Assembly (NCBI GenBank): GCA_003132405.1
Contig: PKXQ01000084.1
Location: forward strand, 1 to 55,852
DNA from: Acidobacteriaceae bacterium
GTDB taxonomy: Bacteria > Acidobacteriota > Terriglobia > Terriglobales > Acidobacteriaceae
Length of the DNA: 55,852 bases
Reading direction: 5' to 3'
Shown here in pieces: positions 1-11,722 of this stretch; position 1 is the stretch's first letter, and each line of letters begins with the position of its first letter. The notes under the pieces were generated by a model. It did no database searches. It saw only the letters and a program-made list of their open reading frames with translations, and was not told the origin of the DNA. Position numbers and translations under genes: made by a program.

Positions 1-322
1 CAAGGGATATTTACCCCCCCTCAGATTATAAGAATCATCGGGTTACGGAGAAAATTCGTCGTCGGTCTTTGAATCTAAAGGGGTTAAGTCAAAGTATTGC
101 GAAATAAGGACTTAGCGTCGACTCGCTCCGCTTTTTCCCAAATTTGTCGGCAGGAATCCTGCCTACTCATCGCTGCAACGTTCGGGTGTCAAAGAGCGGC
201 TGCGAGACCGGCACACTTCGGCGCTGGCCCATCAGGGATCATTCTCGCATCGGGCGAGTTGTGTGTATGTGATGGCGGACACCGGCTGATTGTGATGAAA
301 AATGACCGACGACTTCCCCGGC
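1..322. other. Left-edge stretch without a supported gene
   Basis: No convincing coding region is seen. The stretch lies downstream of the GHKL ATPase gene, which ends at 323 on the minus strand. It has a run of seven C near 14-20 and a short perfect palindrome at 149-163 (GGCAGGA, one base, TCCTGCC), which might be a weak hairpin for the ATPase transcript but has no U tract. Open frames crossing into the ATPase gene look like shadows. Confidence 0.4.
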
Positions 323-2338
323 CTAGGTGTCGCGGTAGGCGCGTTTTTGACGGGCTTCTTCGCCTGCGGGATACTGGATCCAGTTCAGTAGGTCCTCCAG
401 TATGATCACTTCGAATGCCGGGCTTCCCTGAGCTCCAGCGGCAAATGCCTGGTGGGTGGCTCCAAAGATCTGCCGCGAGGAACCCTCGTCCCCGACGAGT
501 AAAGGCTGTAGAAAATATTTCGCCTTGTACCCCGTTCCGGCACCCCAACAGACGACGAGATCAATCTGCTTCGGGAATTTCTCCTCGTTATCAAAATCGT
601 CCACGAGGCTGTCGAATGTGTATTTGTACTCTAAGACTTTCGGTTCGGTCGTGTATGGCAGGCTGTAGGAGCGGCTAACCCCCAACCTTTCTGACCCTCC
701 TTGGAATAAGATGCCGTTCTCGCTGGCATATTCCATGAAGAACAGGGAGTCGTAGCGTTCGCTTTGCGATGTCCCGAAGAATCGGAATCCGCGTAGCACA
801 CCGGCCCCTATTAGTTCGTGGAACAGAGCGATCACATCTTGCTCCTGTTGCGGCGTAGATACCAATCCGAGTCGGACTCCATCACGGGCGAAGGCCAGCG
901 GGCTTCTATCACGATGGGCTTCTTGTAATCGCTTCCAATCGTGGAGCTCCTTGTCGGGGGTGATTGGCTGAGCGCCTGTGTCGGGCTTGAGATGTTGCAG
1001 GAACCGTTTGAAGGTAGTTACAGCGCGAACCGCCAAGACTTCGGCAACTTCTTTGAGTTCCGGCTGGAACACCTTTCTCCCCATGTCTGGGTTCCCATCC
1101 GTGAAATGGACGACGACGTGTGAATTCGCTTGATAGCCAATGGTGCTGGTCAATGGAATTATGGAGAGATCGCCCTGCACCATGAAGTCGGTGGCCATTT
1201 GAAGACCGCCGTGAACGATCCTCTGGCCTTTGCGCAACGCGAAAATTTCGTCGTTCAACTCTCCCCAGATCTTGGCCGACCTGAGGAAACATGCGTACAC
1301 AATTACGCTGTGTCTTTCGATCAGCAGCCTGTGTTCCTCTTCCAGGGCAGACGCAAAAGATGAGCTCTCCTCTAGGATCTCCTCCTTGTCCCAGATCTCC
1401 CAGATGCAGTCGAGGCGTTTGTGCTCGGCCGGCAATTTAAGAAACTTGGTGGCCGGGTCGCCGGCGATTCCGTCCAACGCTTTCGCCACATCGCGCAGAG
1501 ATTGCACTTTCAGGTCGGAAATTTCGTGCGGGTAGAAGTACTCCGCTCGGTCCGTTTCGAAATTGGTTTCAGCCTTTTCAGAGGACCGAACCTTGATAAA
1601 CACTTTCGGCCTGAAGGGCGGGGTTCTGAGGTACACGCCGCCGAGGGGGCTTTTCAGGCTGAGCACGGTGTACCACTGCTGGGCATTCTGGGCTCCAAGC
1701 CATCCTAGGTTTTTCGGGCGTTCCCCTGACGCTTGGCCGACTATTATTTCGGCGCACGTACCGCTGTGTTCGGAGAAAAGCTCTGAAGCGTTGAAATCAG
1801 TAGCCTCGAACTTCGGGCGCGGCACTGTACCGCTGCTGTCCTCCGCCCACTGGCGCCCCTGTCTTAGTATTGCGGCCAGCGTGGTCCCCGACTGCTTACT
1901 CTGGAGCTTAAGGAACGAGAACCCGTACGCAACGAACGTTGCGCCTACCCCTTTGTGACCACGAAGCTCTGTCTGCTTCTTAAAACTGACGCTCGGTCGC
2001 AGGCAGTATTTGAACTCCCGTTCATTCATACCGACGCCATTGTCCACAACACGGACGATGCTGTCTGGGATATCAATGGTTACCCAAATCTTCGGCTGGT
2101 AGTTACCGCCCTCGCGACGCTTTCTCAGCTCGACGGCGTCGAGAGCATTCTGTAACAGTTCCGCAAACACATCGAAATATCCCGTATAGCTCTTGAGGAT
2201 GTTGTGGACAATTCTCTTGCTCGCTTCCTCTAGTACCGCAGCGACGGATGTGCCAGCGGTCGTATCATCTGCTGCCAGCGGGTCGAATCCATCCAGAGTC
2301 GTCCCTATTCCAGGGGTAGTCATCGGAGGAAACCTCAT
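323..2338 (-). CDS. GHKL-type ATPase with nuclease-like C-terminus
   Basis: A 671-residue protein with the Bergerat ATP-binding fold of Hsp90, GyrB, MutL and MORC. Visible motifs are the N box (ELLQNALDAVE, about 62-72), the G1 box DNGVGM (about 98-103) and a G2-like loop GHKGVGATF (about 128-136). The middle is unrecognised. Near residues 570-600 comes VLEYKYTF, then a spacer and QIDLVVCW, a pattern like the core of PD-(D/E)XK nucleases (E-x-K followed by a beta strand); this is inference. It could be an ATPase-nuclease of a defence or DNA-repair type, but no partner gene is visible because the window ends just downstream. The start at 2338 could instead be the Met at 2323. The fold call is firm; the function is unknown. 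Confidence 0.8.
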   Translation of the reverse strand: MRFPPMTTPGIGTTLDGFDPLAADDTTAGTSVAAVLEEASKRIVHNILKSYTGYFDVFAELLQNALDAVELRKRREGGNYQPKIWVTIDIPDSIVRVVDNGVGMNEREFKYCLRPSVSFKKQTELRGHKGVGATFVAYGFSFLKLQSKQSGTTLAAILRQGRQWAEDSSGTVPRPKFEATDFNASELFSEHSGTCAEIIVGQASGERPKNLGWLGAQNAQQWYTVLSLKSPLGGVYLRTPPFRPKVFIKVRSSEKAETNFETDRAEYFYPHEISDLKVQSLRDVAKALDGIAGDPATKFLKLPAEHKRLDCIWEIWDKEEILEESSSFASALEEEHRLLIERHSVIVYACFLRSAKIWGELNDEIFALRKGQRIVHGGLQMATDFMVQGDLSIIPLTSTIGYQANSHVVVHFTDGNPDMGRKVFQPELKEVAEVLAVRAVTTFKRFLQHLKPDTGAQPITPDKELHDWKRLQEAHRDRSPLAFARDGVRLGLVSTPQQEQDVIALFHELIGAGVLRGFRFFGTSQSERYDSLFFMEYASENGILFQGGSERLGVSRSYSLPYTTEPKVLEYKYTFDSLVDDFDNEEKFPKQIDLVVCWGAGTGYKAKYFLQPLLVGDEGSSRQIFGATHQAFAAGAQGSPAFEVIILEDLLNWIQYPAGEEARQKRAYRDT

Positions 2339-2430
2339 GAGTTATTCATTCTACAGGCACCCACTGTGGTGTTCTAGCTGTTTTGGCCGCAGCGGCGAGA
2401 GAGCTGGGGTTCTCGACTTCGCGCGACTTG

Positions 2431-2449
2431 GACGGGGCAAAGCCCCGTC
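2431..2449. repeat. Perfect 8-bp hairpin after gyrB
   Basis: GACGGGGC, AAA, GCCCCGTC forms a perfect stem-loop between the 3' end of gyrB and the start of the GHKL ATPase gene. It could help end gyrB transcription, but no U-run follows on either strand, so a dispersed repeat is equally likely. Confidence 0.5.
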
Positions 2450-2465
2450 CCCACACAATCAAAAG

Positions 2466-2498
2466 CAACGGCGGCGGGCGAGGGCGCCCGCCCTACAC
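2466..2498. repeat. GC-rich palindromic repeat, copy 1
   Basis: The core GCGGGCGAGGGCGCCCGC is flanked by a purine-rich left side and a CTACAC right side. Near-identical copies lie at 48522-48553 and inside ddl at 52682-52714. This copy sits 4 bp past the gyrB stop codon. Confidence 0.7.
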
Positions 2499-2501
2499 TA
2501 G

Positions 2502-5321
<2,820 letters not shown>

Positions 5322-5472
5322 CTATCACCGGAGCTGTAGTTATTTTAACACAAAAAAGAGTCCTTTTGAGGTCGGAACCGAGACCGTAAACCGCGTTTTT
5401 TGTTGCTCTTAGGGACGTAGTTTGTGGCGACGGAAGGACAATGTGGTGCGAAGCGTTTCGATGTGACAAATC

Positions 5473-6111
5473 TCAATGCGCTGCCGGTTTTGCGACACCG
5501 AAGTGTAGGTTGTTCACGAGCTTATCGAGTTCATCCTCGCTGCCCGCAATGAAGGTGAAAGACACAACCTGATGATGCGCGAGCAGAACAAGCGTTGCCT
5601 GGCGCATCGTGAGTTGTCCATTGCTGGCATCGGTGTCGTTCTTCTTAGCGCCAATCTGCTTCGCGAAATCGACGCGCACCAGTTCTCGACCGTCGACTTC
5701 GATGACCAACGGATCGCCTTCCGCTTTGAATCCGTTTGAAGTCGCTAGTTCCGTGAGCGGGCCGAGGTAGTCCTCGGGTTTCTTGAGGCCGGGATAAGAC
5801 TCTGCGCTCTCCGCGGCAATGACGACCGCGGAGTTGACCGTGTCGCCGGTCGCCTCCGGAGGACGCTCGAAGATGGCGAGCAAAACCTCGCCTTTGGAAT
5901 CCCCATTTCCCTCTTGCATCTGTTTGCTGCGCTCGACCCAGCCGAAGGGAATCTGGTAGCGAAACCCGTAAGTGGGATTGCGGTAGATCTGAGCGTTCTG
6001 CGAACCTGTAGACGGCTTGGCTGCTGGCGGCGCCTTGCTTTGCGACTGCGATGCGACATCGAGCAAAAGAATAGCGGCTGCAAGCGCAATCAGGCGGTAA
6101 TGCACGGGCAT
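5473..6111 (-). CDS. Secreted PsbP-like protein of unknown function
   Basis: A 212-residue protein with an N-terminal signal peptide (hydrophobic core LIALAAAILLLDVA) and a Pro/Ser-rich spacer. The following segment, YRNPTYGFRYQIPFGW, fits the opening of PsbP/MOG1-like folds (Y-N-x-GF-x-Y-x-x-P-x-GW). The rest alternates beta strands and ends in AGSEDELDKLVNNLHF, typical of these domains. It is probably periplasmic or membrane-associated. The ATG at 6111 is preferred over an upstream in-frame TTG at 6120. It is a single gene, and its role is unknown. Confidence 0.75.
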   Translation of the reverse strand: MPVHYRLIALAAAILLLDVASQSQSKAPPAAKPSTGSQNAQIYRNPTYGFRYQIPFGWVERSKQMQEGNGDSKGEVLLAIFERPPEATGDTVNSAVVIAAESAESYPGLKKPEDYLGPLTELATSNGFKAEGDPLVIEVDGRELVRVDFAKQIGAKKNDTDASNGQLTMRQATLVLLAHHQVVSFTFIAGSEDELDKLVNNLHFGVAKPAAH

Positions 6112-6205
6112 GGGAATCAACTTAAGACAAGTTTACAGACGATTCGATGCACGCGCATTTCATCGACACTCTTTATCGCGACATACTTTTTGACGGCATT
6201 CATGC

Positions 6206-7435
6206 TTACTCGATGAACATGCAATCCCCATAAGAATAAAATCGATATCCCGATTGAACCGCATGGCGGTAGGCGTCCATCACCAGCTCTTTATCGCCGA
6301 ACGCGCATACCAGCATCAGCAGAGTTGATTGCGGCAAGTGAAAGTTCGTGAGCAGAGCGTCGATGATACGGAAGCGATAGCCAGGATAGATAAAAATGTC
6401 GGCTTCGCCGGGTCCCGCTTCTACGCAACTCTCGCCGCCGCGTTGCGCGGCCAGTCCCGCCGCATACTCTAATGTGCGCACGGTGGTCGTGCCCACCGCG
6501 ACTACGCGACGTTTCTCCGCTTTCGCGCGGTTGATGGATCGCGCCGCCTCTGCCGAAATCTCATACCACTCTTGATGCAATTTGTGATGTTCGACTTTTT
6601 CTACTCGCACCGGCTGAAAAGTACCCAGCCCGACGTGCAGCGTGATCTCAGCAATCTTAATTCCGCGTCCGCGAATCTTGGCCAGAATCTCAGACGTGAA
6701 ATGCAAACCGGCCGTAGGCGCCGCCACCGATCTGGCCATGCTCTCCGCAGTCCGGGCGTAGACAGTCTGATAACGCTCCCTATCCGTCGCGAGGTCGTCG
6801 CGATCGATATAAGGAGGCAGCGGCATATGCCCAATGCGCTCAATGCGCGCAAAGAAATCGGAAACAGGCGCGAACCGTATACGGCGCTCGCCAAAACTTC
6901 CGCATTGCGTGACCTCGGCTTCCAGTTCGGGAGGCGCGGCTCCACGATGTCCTTCAACCTCGGGTCGATCACCTTCCGCCGCCACGCTTGGCGCCCCATT
7001 CTCAACCCGGCGAAAATAGAGTTTTTCGCCAAGGCCTATCTTCCGTCCTGGCCGCACGAGGCATTCCCATTCATTCGGATCGTCAGCAACCTGGCGCGTC
7101 AATAAGACCTCGACCCGGCCCCGAAGGAAATCTCCGGCCGCCGGATTTTGCGGACTCAAGGGCTGGGCACGCTGTCCGCTACGTCGCCCGTAGAGCCGCG
7201 CCGGAAGCACACGCGTATTGTTCACTACCAGGAGGTCGTCCGTTCGCAGCAAGTCAGGAAACTCGCGAAATGTGAGGTCTTCCCACTTCCGGCGGAACGC
7301 AGCTCGATCCGGTTCGAACTGCTGATTCCGATTCGGCTTTATAAGGTGGAGCAGGCGCGATCCGGCGCGGTCGGCGGGCGGTTCCTGCGCTATCCTTTCC
7401 GGCGGTAGTTCATAGTGAAAATCCGAAACTAGCAT
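6206..7435 (-). CDS. queA: S-adenosylmethionine:tRNA ribosyltransferase-isomerase
   Basis: Transfers and isomerises the ribosyl moiety of S-adenosylmethionine to make epoxyqueuosine in tRNAs with GUN anticodons. The N-terminus ([14 protein letters not shown], then [15 protein letters not shown]) and the core ([41 protein letters not shown]) are hallmark QueA segments. At 409 residues it is longer than the usual 340-360, because of low-complexity insertions around residues 95-110 and 150-195. The ATG at 7435 gives the family-typical N-terminus; the frame stays open 29 codons further upstream. It is transcribed divergently from the aldolase gene at 7582. Confidence 0.97.
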   Translation of the reverse strand: MLVSDFHYELPPERIAQEPPADRAGSRLLHLIKPNRNQQFEPDRAAFRRKWEDLTFREFPDLLRTDDLLVVNNTRVLPARLYGRRSGQRAQPLSPQNPAAGDFLRGRVEVLLTRQVADDPNEWECLVRPGRKIGLGEKLYFRRVENGAPSVAAEGDRPEVEGHRGAAPPELEAEVTQCGSFGERRIRFAPVSDFFARIERIGHMPLPPYIDRDDLATDRERYQTVYARTAESMARSVAAPTAGLHFTSEILAKIRGRGIKIAEITLHVGLGTFQPVRVEKVEHHKLHQEWYEISAEAARSINRAKAEKRRVVAVGTTTVRTLEYAAGLAAQRGGESCVEAGPGEADIFIYPGYRFRIIDALLTNFHLPQSTLLMLVCAFGDKELVMDAYRHAVQSGYRFYSYGDCMFIE

Positions 7436-7581
7436 CGCCGAGATTATATGGTTCGCCGATAGGTTACGGTCTGCAGGTTTTTGCACTCCGCGGATTCCGG
7501 CTCTATCTGCCGCTCTCACCACTTTTATTACGCAATTTTGATCTTATTAGTGGTTGTAAGATTTCGGAGACGTGCTGTACC

Positions 7582-8334
7582 ATGACCGCAATGGCTAGCG
7601 ACCGCCGGCACCGGATTGCTATTGTGCAGTACGGCCGACTGCTGCATGAAAACGGATATGTTGCAGCTACCGACGGAAACCTGTCCGTGCGTCTCGACGA
7701 GACGCGCTTATTGGTGACTCCCACCTGTATCAGCAAGGGCAGAATGAACGCCTCCGACATGGTCATTGTCGACATGGAGGGGAAGCGTCTCGCCGGCAAG
7801 CGCAGGGTGTCCAGCGAGATTGGCATGCACCTGCTGATTTATCGAATGCGCCCCGATGTGCATGGAATCGTGCACGCGCATCCGCCGACCGCCACGGGGT
7901 TTGCCGCTTCAGGCTTCGATCTGAATCGACCGCTGGTGTGCGAGGTGGTGGTTGGTCTGGGATCGATTCCACTGGCTCGCTACGGCACTCCGGGCACGCC
8001 CGAATTGACCGATGCGCTGGAGCCACTCATCCCGGCCCATGACGCTATCCTGATGGCGAACCATGGCGTGGTGACTTTTGGCTCGTCTCTCGAGGGCGCT
8101 TACATGAAGATGGAAACGGTGGAGCACTTCGCGAAGATCGCGCTGGTCACCCACCTGCTCGGCAACGAACAGCCACTCGGCGAGAAAGAAGTGGAGAAGC
8201 TCCACGAGGTACGCCATCGCTACAACGGTGGAGCAATCGCCACTCCTACCCGCCGACCAGCTGCCGCCGATAATCTGCAGTGCGCTCTTCAATCAGACGG
8301 CGAGTCGAAAGAGACCGCCGGCAGCCGCCGGTAG
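7582..8334 (+). CDS. Class II aldolase/adducin family protein
   Basis: A 250-residue zinc-dependent aldolase of the L-fuculose-1-phosphate/L-ribulose-5-phosphate 4-epimerase superfamily. Visible are the N-terminal ATDGNLSVR substrate loop (about 29-37), SSEIGMHLLIY with the likely catalytic Glu79, the metal-binding HAHPP (His98, His100) and a third His in MANHGVV (about 161). It would cleave or epimerise a phosphorylated sugar in the cytoplasm; the substrate cannot be read. GGAG lies 11 bases upstream of the ATG; a second in-frame ATG is at 7591. The last 40 residues are low in complexity. It ends 5 bases from the convergent btuB-like gene. Confidence 0.9.
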   Translation: MTAMASDRRHRIAIVQYGRLLHENGYVAATDGNLSVRLDETRLLVTPTCISKGRMNASDMVIVDMEGKRLAGKRRVSSEIGMHLLIYRMRPDVHGIVHAHPPTATGFAASGFDLNRPLVCEVVVGLGSIPLARYGTPGTPELTDALEPLIPAHDAILMANHGVVTFGSSLEGAYMKMETVEHFAKIALVTHLLGNEQPLGEKEVEKLHEVRHRYNGGAIATPTRRPAAADNLQCALQSDGESKETAGSRR

Positions 8335-8338
8335 AGTC

Positions 8339-10522
8339 TCACTCTCCTCCAATCCGAAACCTCATGCCCGCGCGGAAGTTCGCCGTCAGCGCCGGATACC
8401 CAACAACTTCGTTGTAATGATCATTGAGCGCGTTGGCCACATTGACGTAAGCGCTGATGCGGGAATTGATCGCATACCAGCCGCCGAGATCGACGCGGGC
8501 GTAGCCAGCGGCGTGATCGATGCCGAGGCCATCAAAATCTGAATCAGGGCGGCGGCCAACGAAGCTTCCTCCCAGATTCGCGCCCCAACGCGTTCCCAGA
8601 TAACTGAGCAGCATGGTTGCCGAATGCTTAGGACGGCGGAGCAGCGGATTTCCCGTGTCATATACAGGGTCGCAAAAATTCGCTGGGGTGCAGAGAGGTG
8701 CCTGCAGGTATTCAGTCGACAGATAGGTATAGGCAGTGTTCAGCGATAATCTTTTCCAGACCCTGCCTTGCAATTCGACCTCGGCGCCATGGGCGAGAGA
8801 CCGTTGCACATTGAAAAACTGGTAAAGGCCCGCCTGATTCGACGCGGCCTCGATCTGATTGTGGAAGAGGTTATTAAAGTACGTGGCGTCCAGATCCCAA
8901 CGTCCTGCAAAGAATCTCTGCTGGAACCCAGCTTCAAATGCCCGCGTACGCTCCGGCAAGAGACCGGGATTCGCTACATAGTAGGGAGGAGCGGCAAAAG
9001 CTTGATAGAGAGCGGGCTCCATAAAACCTGTGGCGTAGGAAAAACGCAAGCGCGTCCCGGAAAAGAGATCTCCTCCGCGCAATGCCAGCAGCGTCAGAGC
9101 AACCCTCGGAACGCCCGTATTCCCGTAAAGGCTATTGTGAACAAAACGCCCTCCCGCAATTACTGAGAGCCGACCCAGCGTTAACTGCTGTTGTAGATAT
9201 GCATCCTGCTCCAAACGCTGTCCGGAAGTCGAAGGTGGATAGAGCAAATCTCCGACTGTGCCGTTTTCATTTTCGATGCGGTATCCGAAAGTGGAATGCG
9301 TCCAGTTTCGCTCGGAGTAGTCTCCCTGGTATTCAAATCCTACGCGATTGATGTGATCGTACTCGTCAGCGGGAAAATCATCGTAGTTATCAGGATTGGT
9401 GCTGAGGTTTACGTCTGTGTAGCGGTAGAGGTAGTCGAAGCCGGTGAGCCGGTGTTGCCAGCCGGAAGGTTTACTGACCGCGAGTTCTATGCTCCCAAGA
9501 ATATTGTTCTGGTGCGACCATTCGCTGGGATCAGGCTCCAGAAGCGGGTTGCCGTTGAAACTCCACTCTCCCGGCACGCCGGTATAACTGTTGGAGTGGC
9601 GGACACGCACCCTCACCGAAACTTGATCCGTAATCGCCGCACCGACATTTGCTCCTTGCAGCGAATCCGAGTACGCATCGTTTACGCCCTGCCCGTGCGT
9701 GTTGAACTGATCGCCAAAGAAGTTATAGTCGAAATGGCCGTGCGCGCCCGCTAGAGATGCGTAACCATTGGCCGTTCCGAAATTCCCACCATCGACGCCG
9801 AAGCGAAGCTCCGGGAGAGCGGTGCTTCCCGTGCGCGTCCATACCTGCACCACGCTCGTCATGGCATCGGAGCCGTACAAAGTGCTCTGCGCGCCGCGCA
9901 CAAACTCCACCCGATCTGCCTGCGTTAGCGGGAGCGAGCCAAAGTCAAAAGTTTCGCCGGGGTTATCAATTGCGACCCCATCGACAATCACCTTGTTGTA
10001 AGTGGACTCTCCGCCGCGAACGAATAGAGAGGAGATTCCACCGCGCTGCCCGGCAGTATTCACCACTGCGCCAGGCAAAAAACGCACTGCATCGGCGGCG
10101 GCAATTGGCTGCATCACTTCCAACTGTCCGCTGCTGAGAGTGTCAACTTCGGCGCCGGCCGCCTGGCCCGGAACTGGAGTGCGGGTTGCGGTTACAACGA
10201 CGGTTTCTGCCGCCTTGGCCAGGCGGAGCTGGATGGTAGTGGTTGCCGCCTTGGATGATATGTCGACAGTCTCCGCCGCAAAGCCGGGAGCCAGTACTTG
10301 AACGCGATACGAGCCTGGCGGTTCGCGAAAACTCGCCACGCCTTCGGCGGACGTGTTGAGGACGGCTATGGGCGCGGGTTTTCCAGGTTCAAGCAACTGC
10401 ACCTGGGCGCCGGCGACAGCCGCGTCCTGCGGGTCGACGACCTTGATCTTGATTTCGGCGGAAGCGATGGACAGAAAAATGAACAGCAAGAAAATACTGG
10501 CGAAGATCCGGGAAAAACGCAT
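8339..10522 (-). CDS. BtuB-like TonB-dependent receptor (cobalamin uptake)
   Basis: A 727-residue outer-membrane receptor. Residues 1-22 are a signal peptide (IFLLFIFLSIASA at about 10-22). A carboxypeptidase-regulatory-like beta domain follows at about 24-105, then the TonB-box-like segment ETVVVTATRTP, the plug domain (VRGGESTYNKVIVDGV; EFVRGAQSTLYGSDA) and a 22-strand-type barrel to the C-terminus. The ATG at 10522 has an excellent AAAGGAG 7 bases upstream. An upstream start at 10567 would lie next to the riboswitch and is rejected. The cobalamin riboswitch immediately upstream strongly supports corrinoid transport. No B12 ABC transporter or synthesis genes are visible nearby. The last residues (RFRIGGE) lack the usual terminal aromatic. 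Confidence 0.93.
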   Translation of the reverse strand: MRFSRIFASIFLLFIFLSIASAEIKIKVVDPQDAAVAGAQVQLLEPGKPAPIAVLNTSAEGVASFREPPGSYRVQVLAPGFAAETVDISSKAATTTIQLRLAKAAETVVVTATRTPVPGQAAGAEVDTLSSGQLEVMQPIAAADAVRFLPGAVVNTAGQRGGISSLFVRGGESTYNKVIVDGVAIDNPGETFDFGSLPLTQADRVEFVRGAQSTLYGSDAMTSVVQVWTRTGSTALPELRFGVDGGNFGTANGYASLAGAHGHFDYNFFGDQFNTHGQGVNDAYSDSLQGANVGAAITDQVSVRVRVRHSNSYTGVPGEWSFNGNPLLEPDPSEWSHQNNILGSIELAVSKPSGWQHRLTGFDYLYRYTDVNLSTNPDNYDDFPADEYDHINRVGFEYQGDYSERNWTHSTFGYRIENENGTVGDLLYPPSTSGQRLEQDAYLQQQLTLGRLSVIAGGRFVHNSLYGNTGVPRVALTLLALRGGDLFSGTRLRFSYATGFMEPALYQAFAAPPYYVANPGLLPERTRAFEAGFQQRFFAGRWDLDATYFNNLFHNQIEAASNQAGLYQFFNVQRSLAHGAEVELQGRVWKRLSLNTAYTYLSTEYLQAPLCTPANFCDPVYDTGNPLLRRPKHSATMLLSYLGTRWGANLGGSFVGRRPDSDFDGLGIDHAAGYARVDLGGWYAINSRISAYVNVANALNDHYNEVVGYPALTANFRAGMRFRIGGE

Positions 10523-10562
10523 GCACGTCTCCTTTATCACGCGAAAGGGTTGTGTGGATGGG

Positions 10563-10765
10563 TTCACGCCGGTCTCCTGGCTTGCGAGTCAGGATGTGAG
10601 CCTAGCTCAATGAGCTGTGGCCCCCCAGCATCCGGTTGCTACAGCCGGCCTTCCCAGGGTTGCTTTCGACCCCAGTGACCGGTTGCGGTGTCCTCGCTTA
10701 CAGTTGCGCGGCAGCGCGGGATTTGCACCCGCTTCCCATAGCGCCGGCTTGTGGCCGGCCTACGA
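10563..10765 (-). promoter_or_regulatory. Cobalamin riboswitch (AdoCbl family)
   Basis: Read on the minus strand, the conserved elements occur in order. They are GGGAAGC followed by GGTGCAAATCC (10737 downward), the GCAACTGTAAGCG core (10707-10695), a TCACTGG B12-box-like segment (10678-10672), GGGAAGGCCGGC, and the 3' signature GACTCGCAAGCCAGGAGACC (10590-10571). This is the classic cobalamin aptamer layout. It ends about 40 bases before the receptor start, so bound cobalamin probably hides the ribosome-binding site or triggers termination. The 5' boundary, with a small GC hairpin, is approximate. Confidence 0.95.
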
Positions 10766-10850
10766 TCATGCGCGAACCTGATTTTGAGAAAGAGCAAAAC
10801 CGCAGCCCAGCAAATTTACCGGGCCCGCACTATGAAGTCAATCGCTGAAG

Positions 10851-11525
10851 TCAAACACCGCCAGCGCCCGCTGCATCCTGACTGCCGAGCGGCAGGAAAT
10901 ATTGCGTGCCCTTAATAGGAGCTGAGACTTTCTTCAGCAGCTCCTGCAGGTCTTCGTTGCGGTCGACAAAGTCGATCTCGGAAGTGTTTACGATCAACAA
11001 ATCAGACTGCGTGTAGTGGAAGAAAAAATGTTCGTAGGCCTTCACCACCTCCATCAGATAATCCTCGCTGATGGCCTTCTCGCCGGCTGCATTTTTTTTC
11101 TTGAGGCGCTTCTTCAGCACTTCCGGCGTGGCCTGTAAATAGATGACAAGGTCGGGCGTTGGCAGCTGCTCGCGGAAATAATTGAAGTAGCGATTGTAGG
11201 TGTCGAGCTCTTGATCGTTGAGGTTGAGGCAGGCGAAGAGCTTATCTTTTTCAAAAATGTAATCGGAGACGACAGTCTTATTCGAGTGCGCACCGAGATC
11301 GAGATCGCGCAGTTGTTCGAAGCGGCGGATCAGGAATGCGAACTGAGTCTGGAACGCAGCGCCGGGTTCGCCCTCATAGAAAGCCTTTAGAAACGGATTG
11401 TCTTCTGGCTCGACGACGCGCTGGGCGGCGAGGCGTTCTCCGAGAATCCGCGCCAGCGTGCTCTTTCCAACTCGTATCGGACCTTCGACCGCTATGTAAC
11501 GGGGGAGTTCGAAAAGCTTGGCCAT
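10851..11525 (-). CDS. Deoxynucleoside kinase
   Basis: A 224-residue kinase that would phosphorylate deoxynucleosides in nucleotide salvage (dGK/dAK/dCK family). The P-loop GPIRVGKST is at 15-23, EPEDNPFL at about 39-46 carries the family Glu, and VVSDYIFEKDKLF has the Asp-Tyr/Arg-like substrate region. DLVIYLQATPEVLKKRLKKKN is the lid-leading strand with its Arg/Lys-rich lid. Similar small kinases are typical of bacteria outside Proteobacteria. The ATG at 11525 is the natural start. Upstream lies a palindromic repeat shared with the divergent deacetylase gene. Substrate preference cannot be told from sequence. Confidence 0.92.
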   Translation of the reverse strand: MAKLFELPRYIAVEGPIRVGKSTLARILGERLAAQRVVEPEDNPFLKAFYEGEPGAAFQTQFAFLIRRFEQLRDLDLGAHSNKTVVSDYIFEKDKLFACLNLNDQELDTYNRYFNYFREQLPTPDLVIYLQATPEVLKKRLKKKNAAGEKAISEDYLMEVVKAYEHFFFHYTQSDLLIVNTSEIDFVDRNEDLQELLKKVSAPIKGTQYFLPLGSQDAAGAGGV

Positions 11526-11601
11526 GGGTTGTCGACAATCGATTGTTGCGGGAACTGGGAAGCAGAATATATCGCTTCGCGCCCGGACGCAATTGTGGAT
11601 T

Positions 11602-11708
11602 GTGAGAGGTCAGGGGTGAGAGGTTAGATTGCATAGGTGAAACCGAAGCGCCGCGGTTTTGACTTTCACCTCTGCAATCTGACCTCTGACTTCTCACCTC
11701 TGACCTCC
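11602..11708. repeat. TCAGAGGT-type palindromic element, copy 1
   Basis: Two near-complementary arms built from reiterated (T)CAGAGGT/GAGAGGT words surround a GC-rich loop. Each arm holds the conserved AGATTGCA(T/G)AGGTGAAA core. Related copies are at 29154-29231 and 38711-38793. It fills the gap between divergent genes, so any promoters for the deacetylase and kinase must lie in or next to it; a TACAAT occurs at 11711, right at its edge. Confidence 0.85.
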
Positions 11709-11722
11709 TTTACAATGCGATC

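Noticed and set aside
1..2500. A full antiphage defence island at the left edge
   Set aside because: Only one candidate ATPase is visible; with gyrB next to it and no partner genes in the window, an island cannot be claimed.
10636..10848. An open frame on the plus strand over the riboswitch
   Set aside because: It lies over a well-conserved cobalamin aptamer on the other strand, has no ribosome-binding site, and its sequence is not protein-like.
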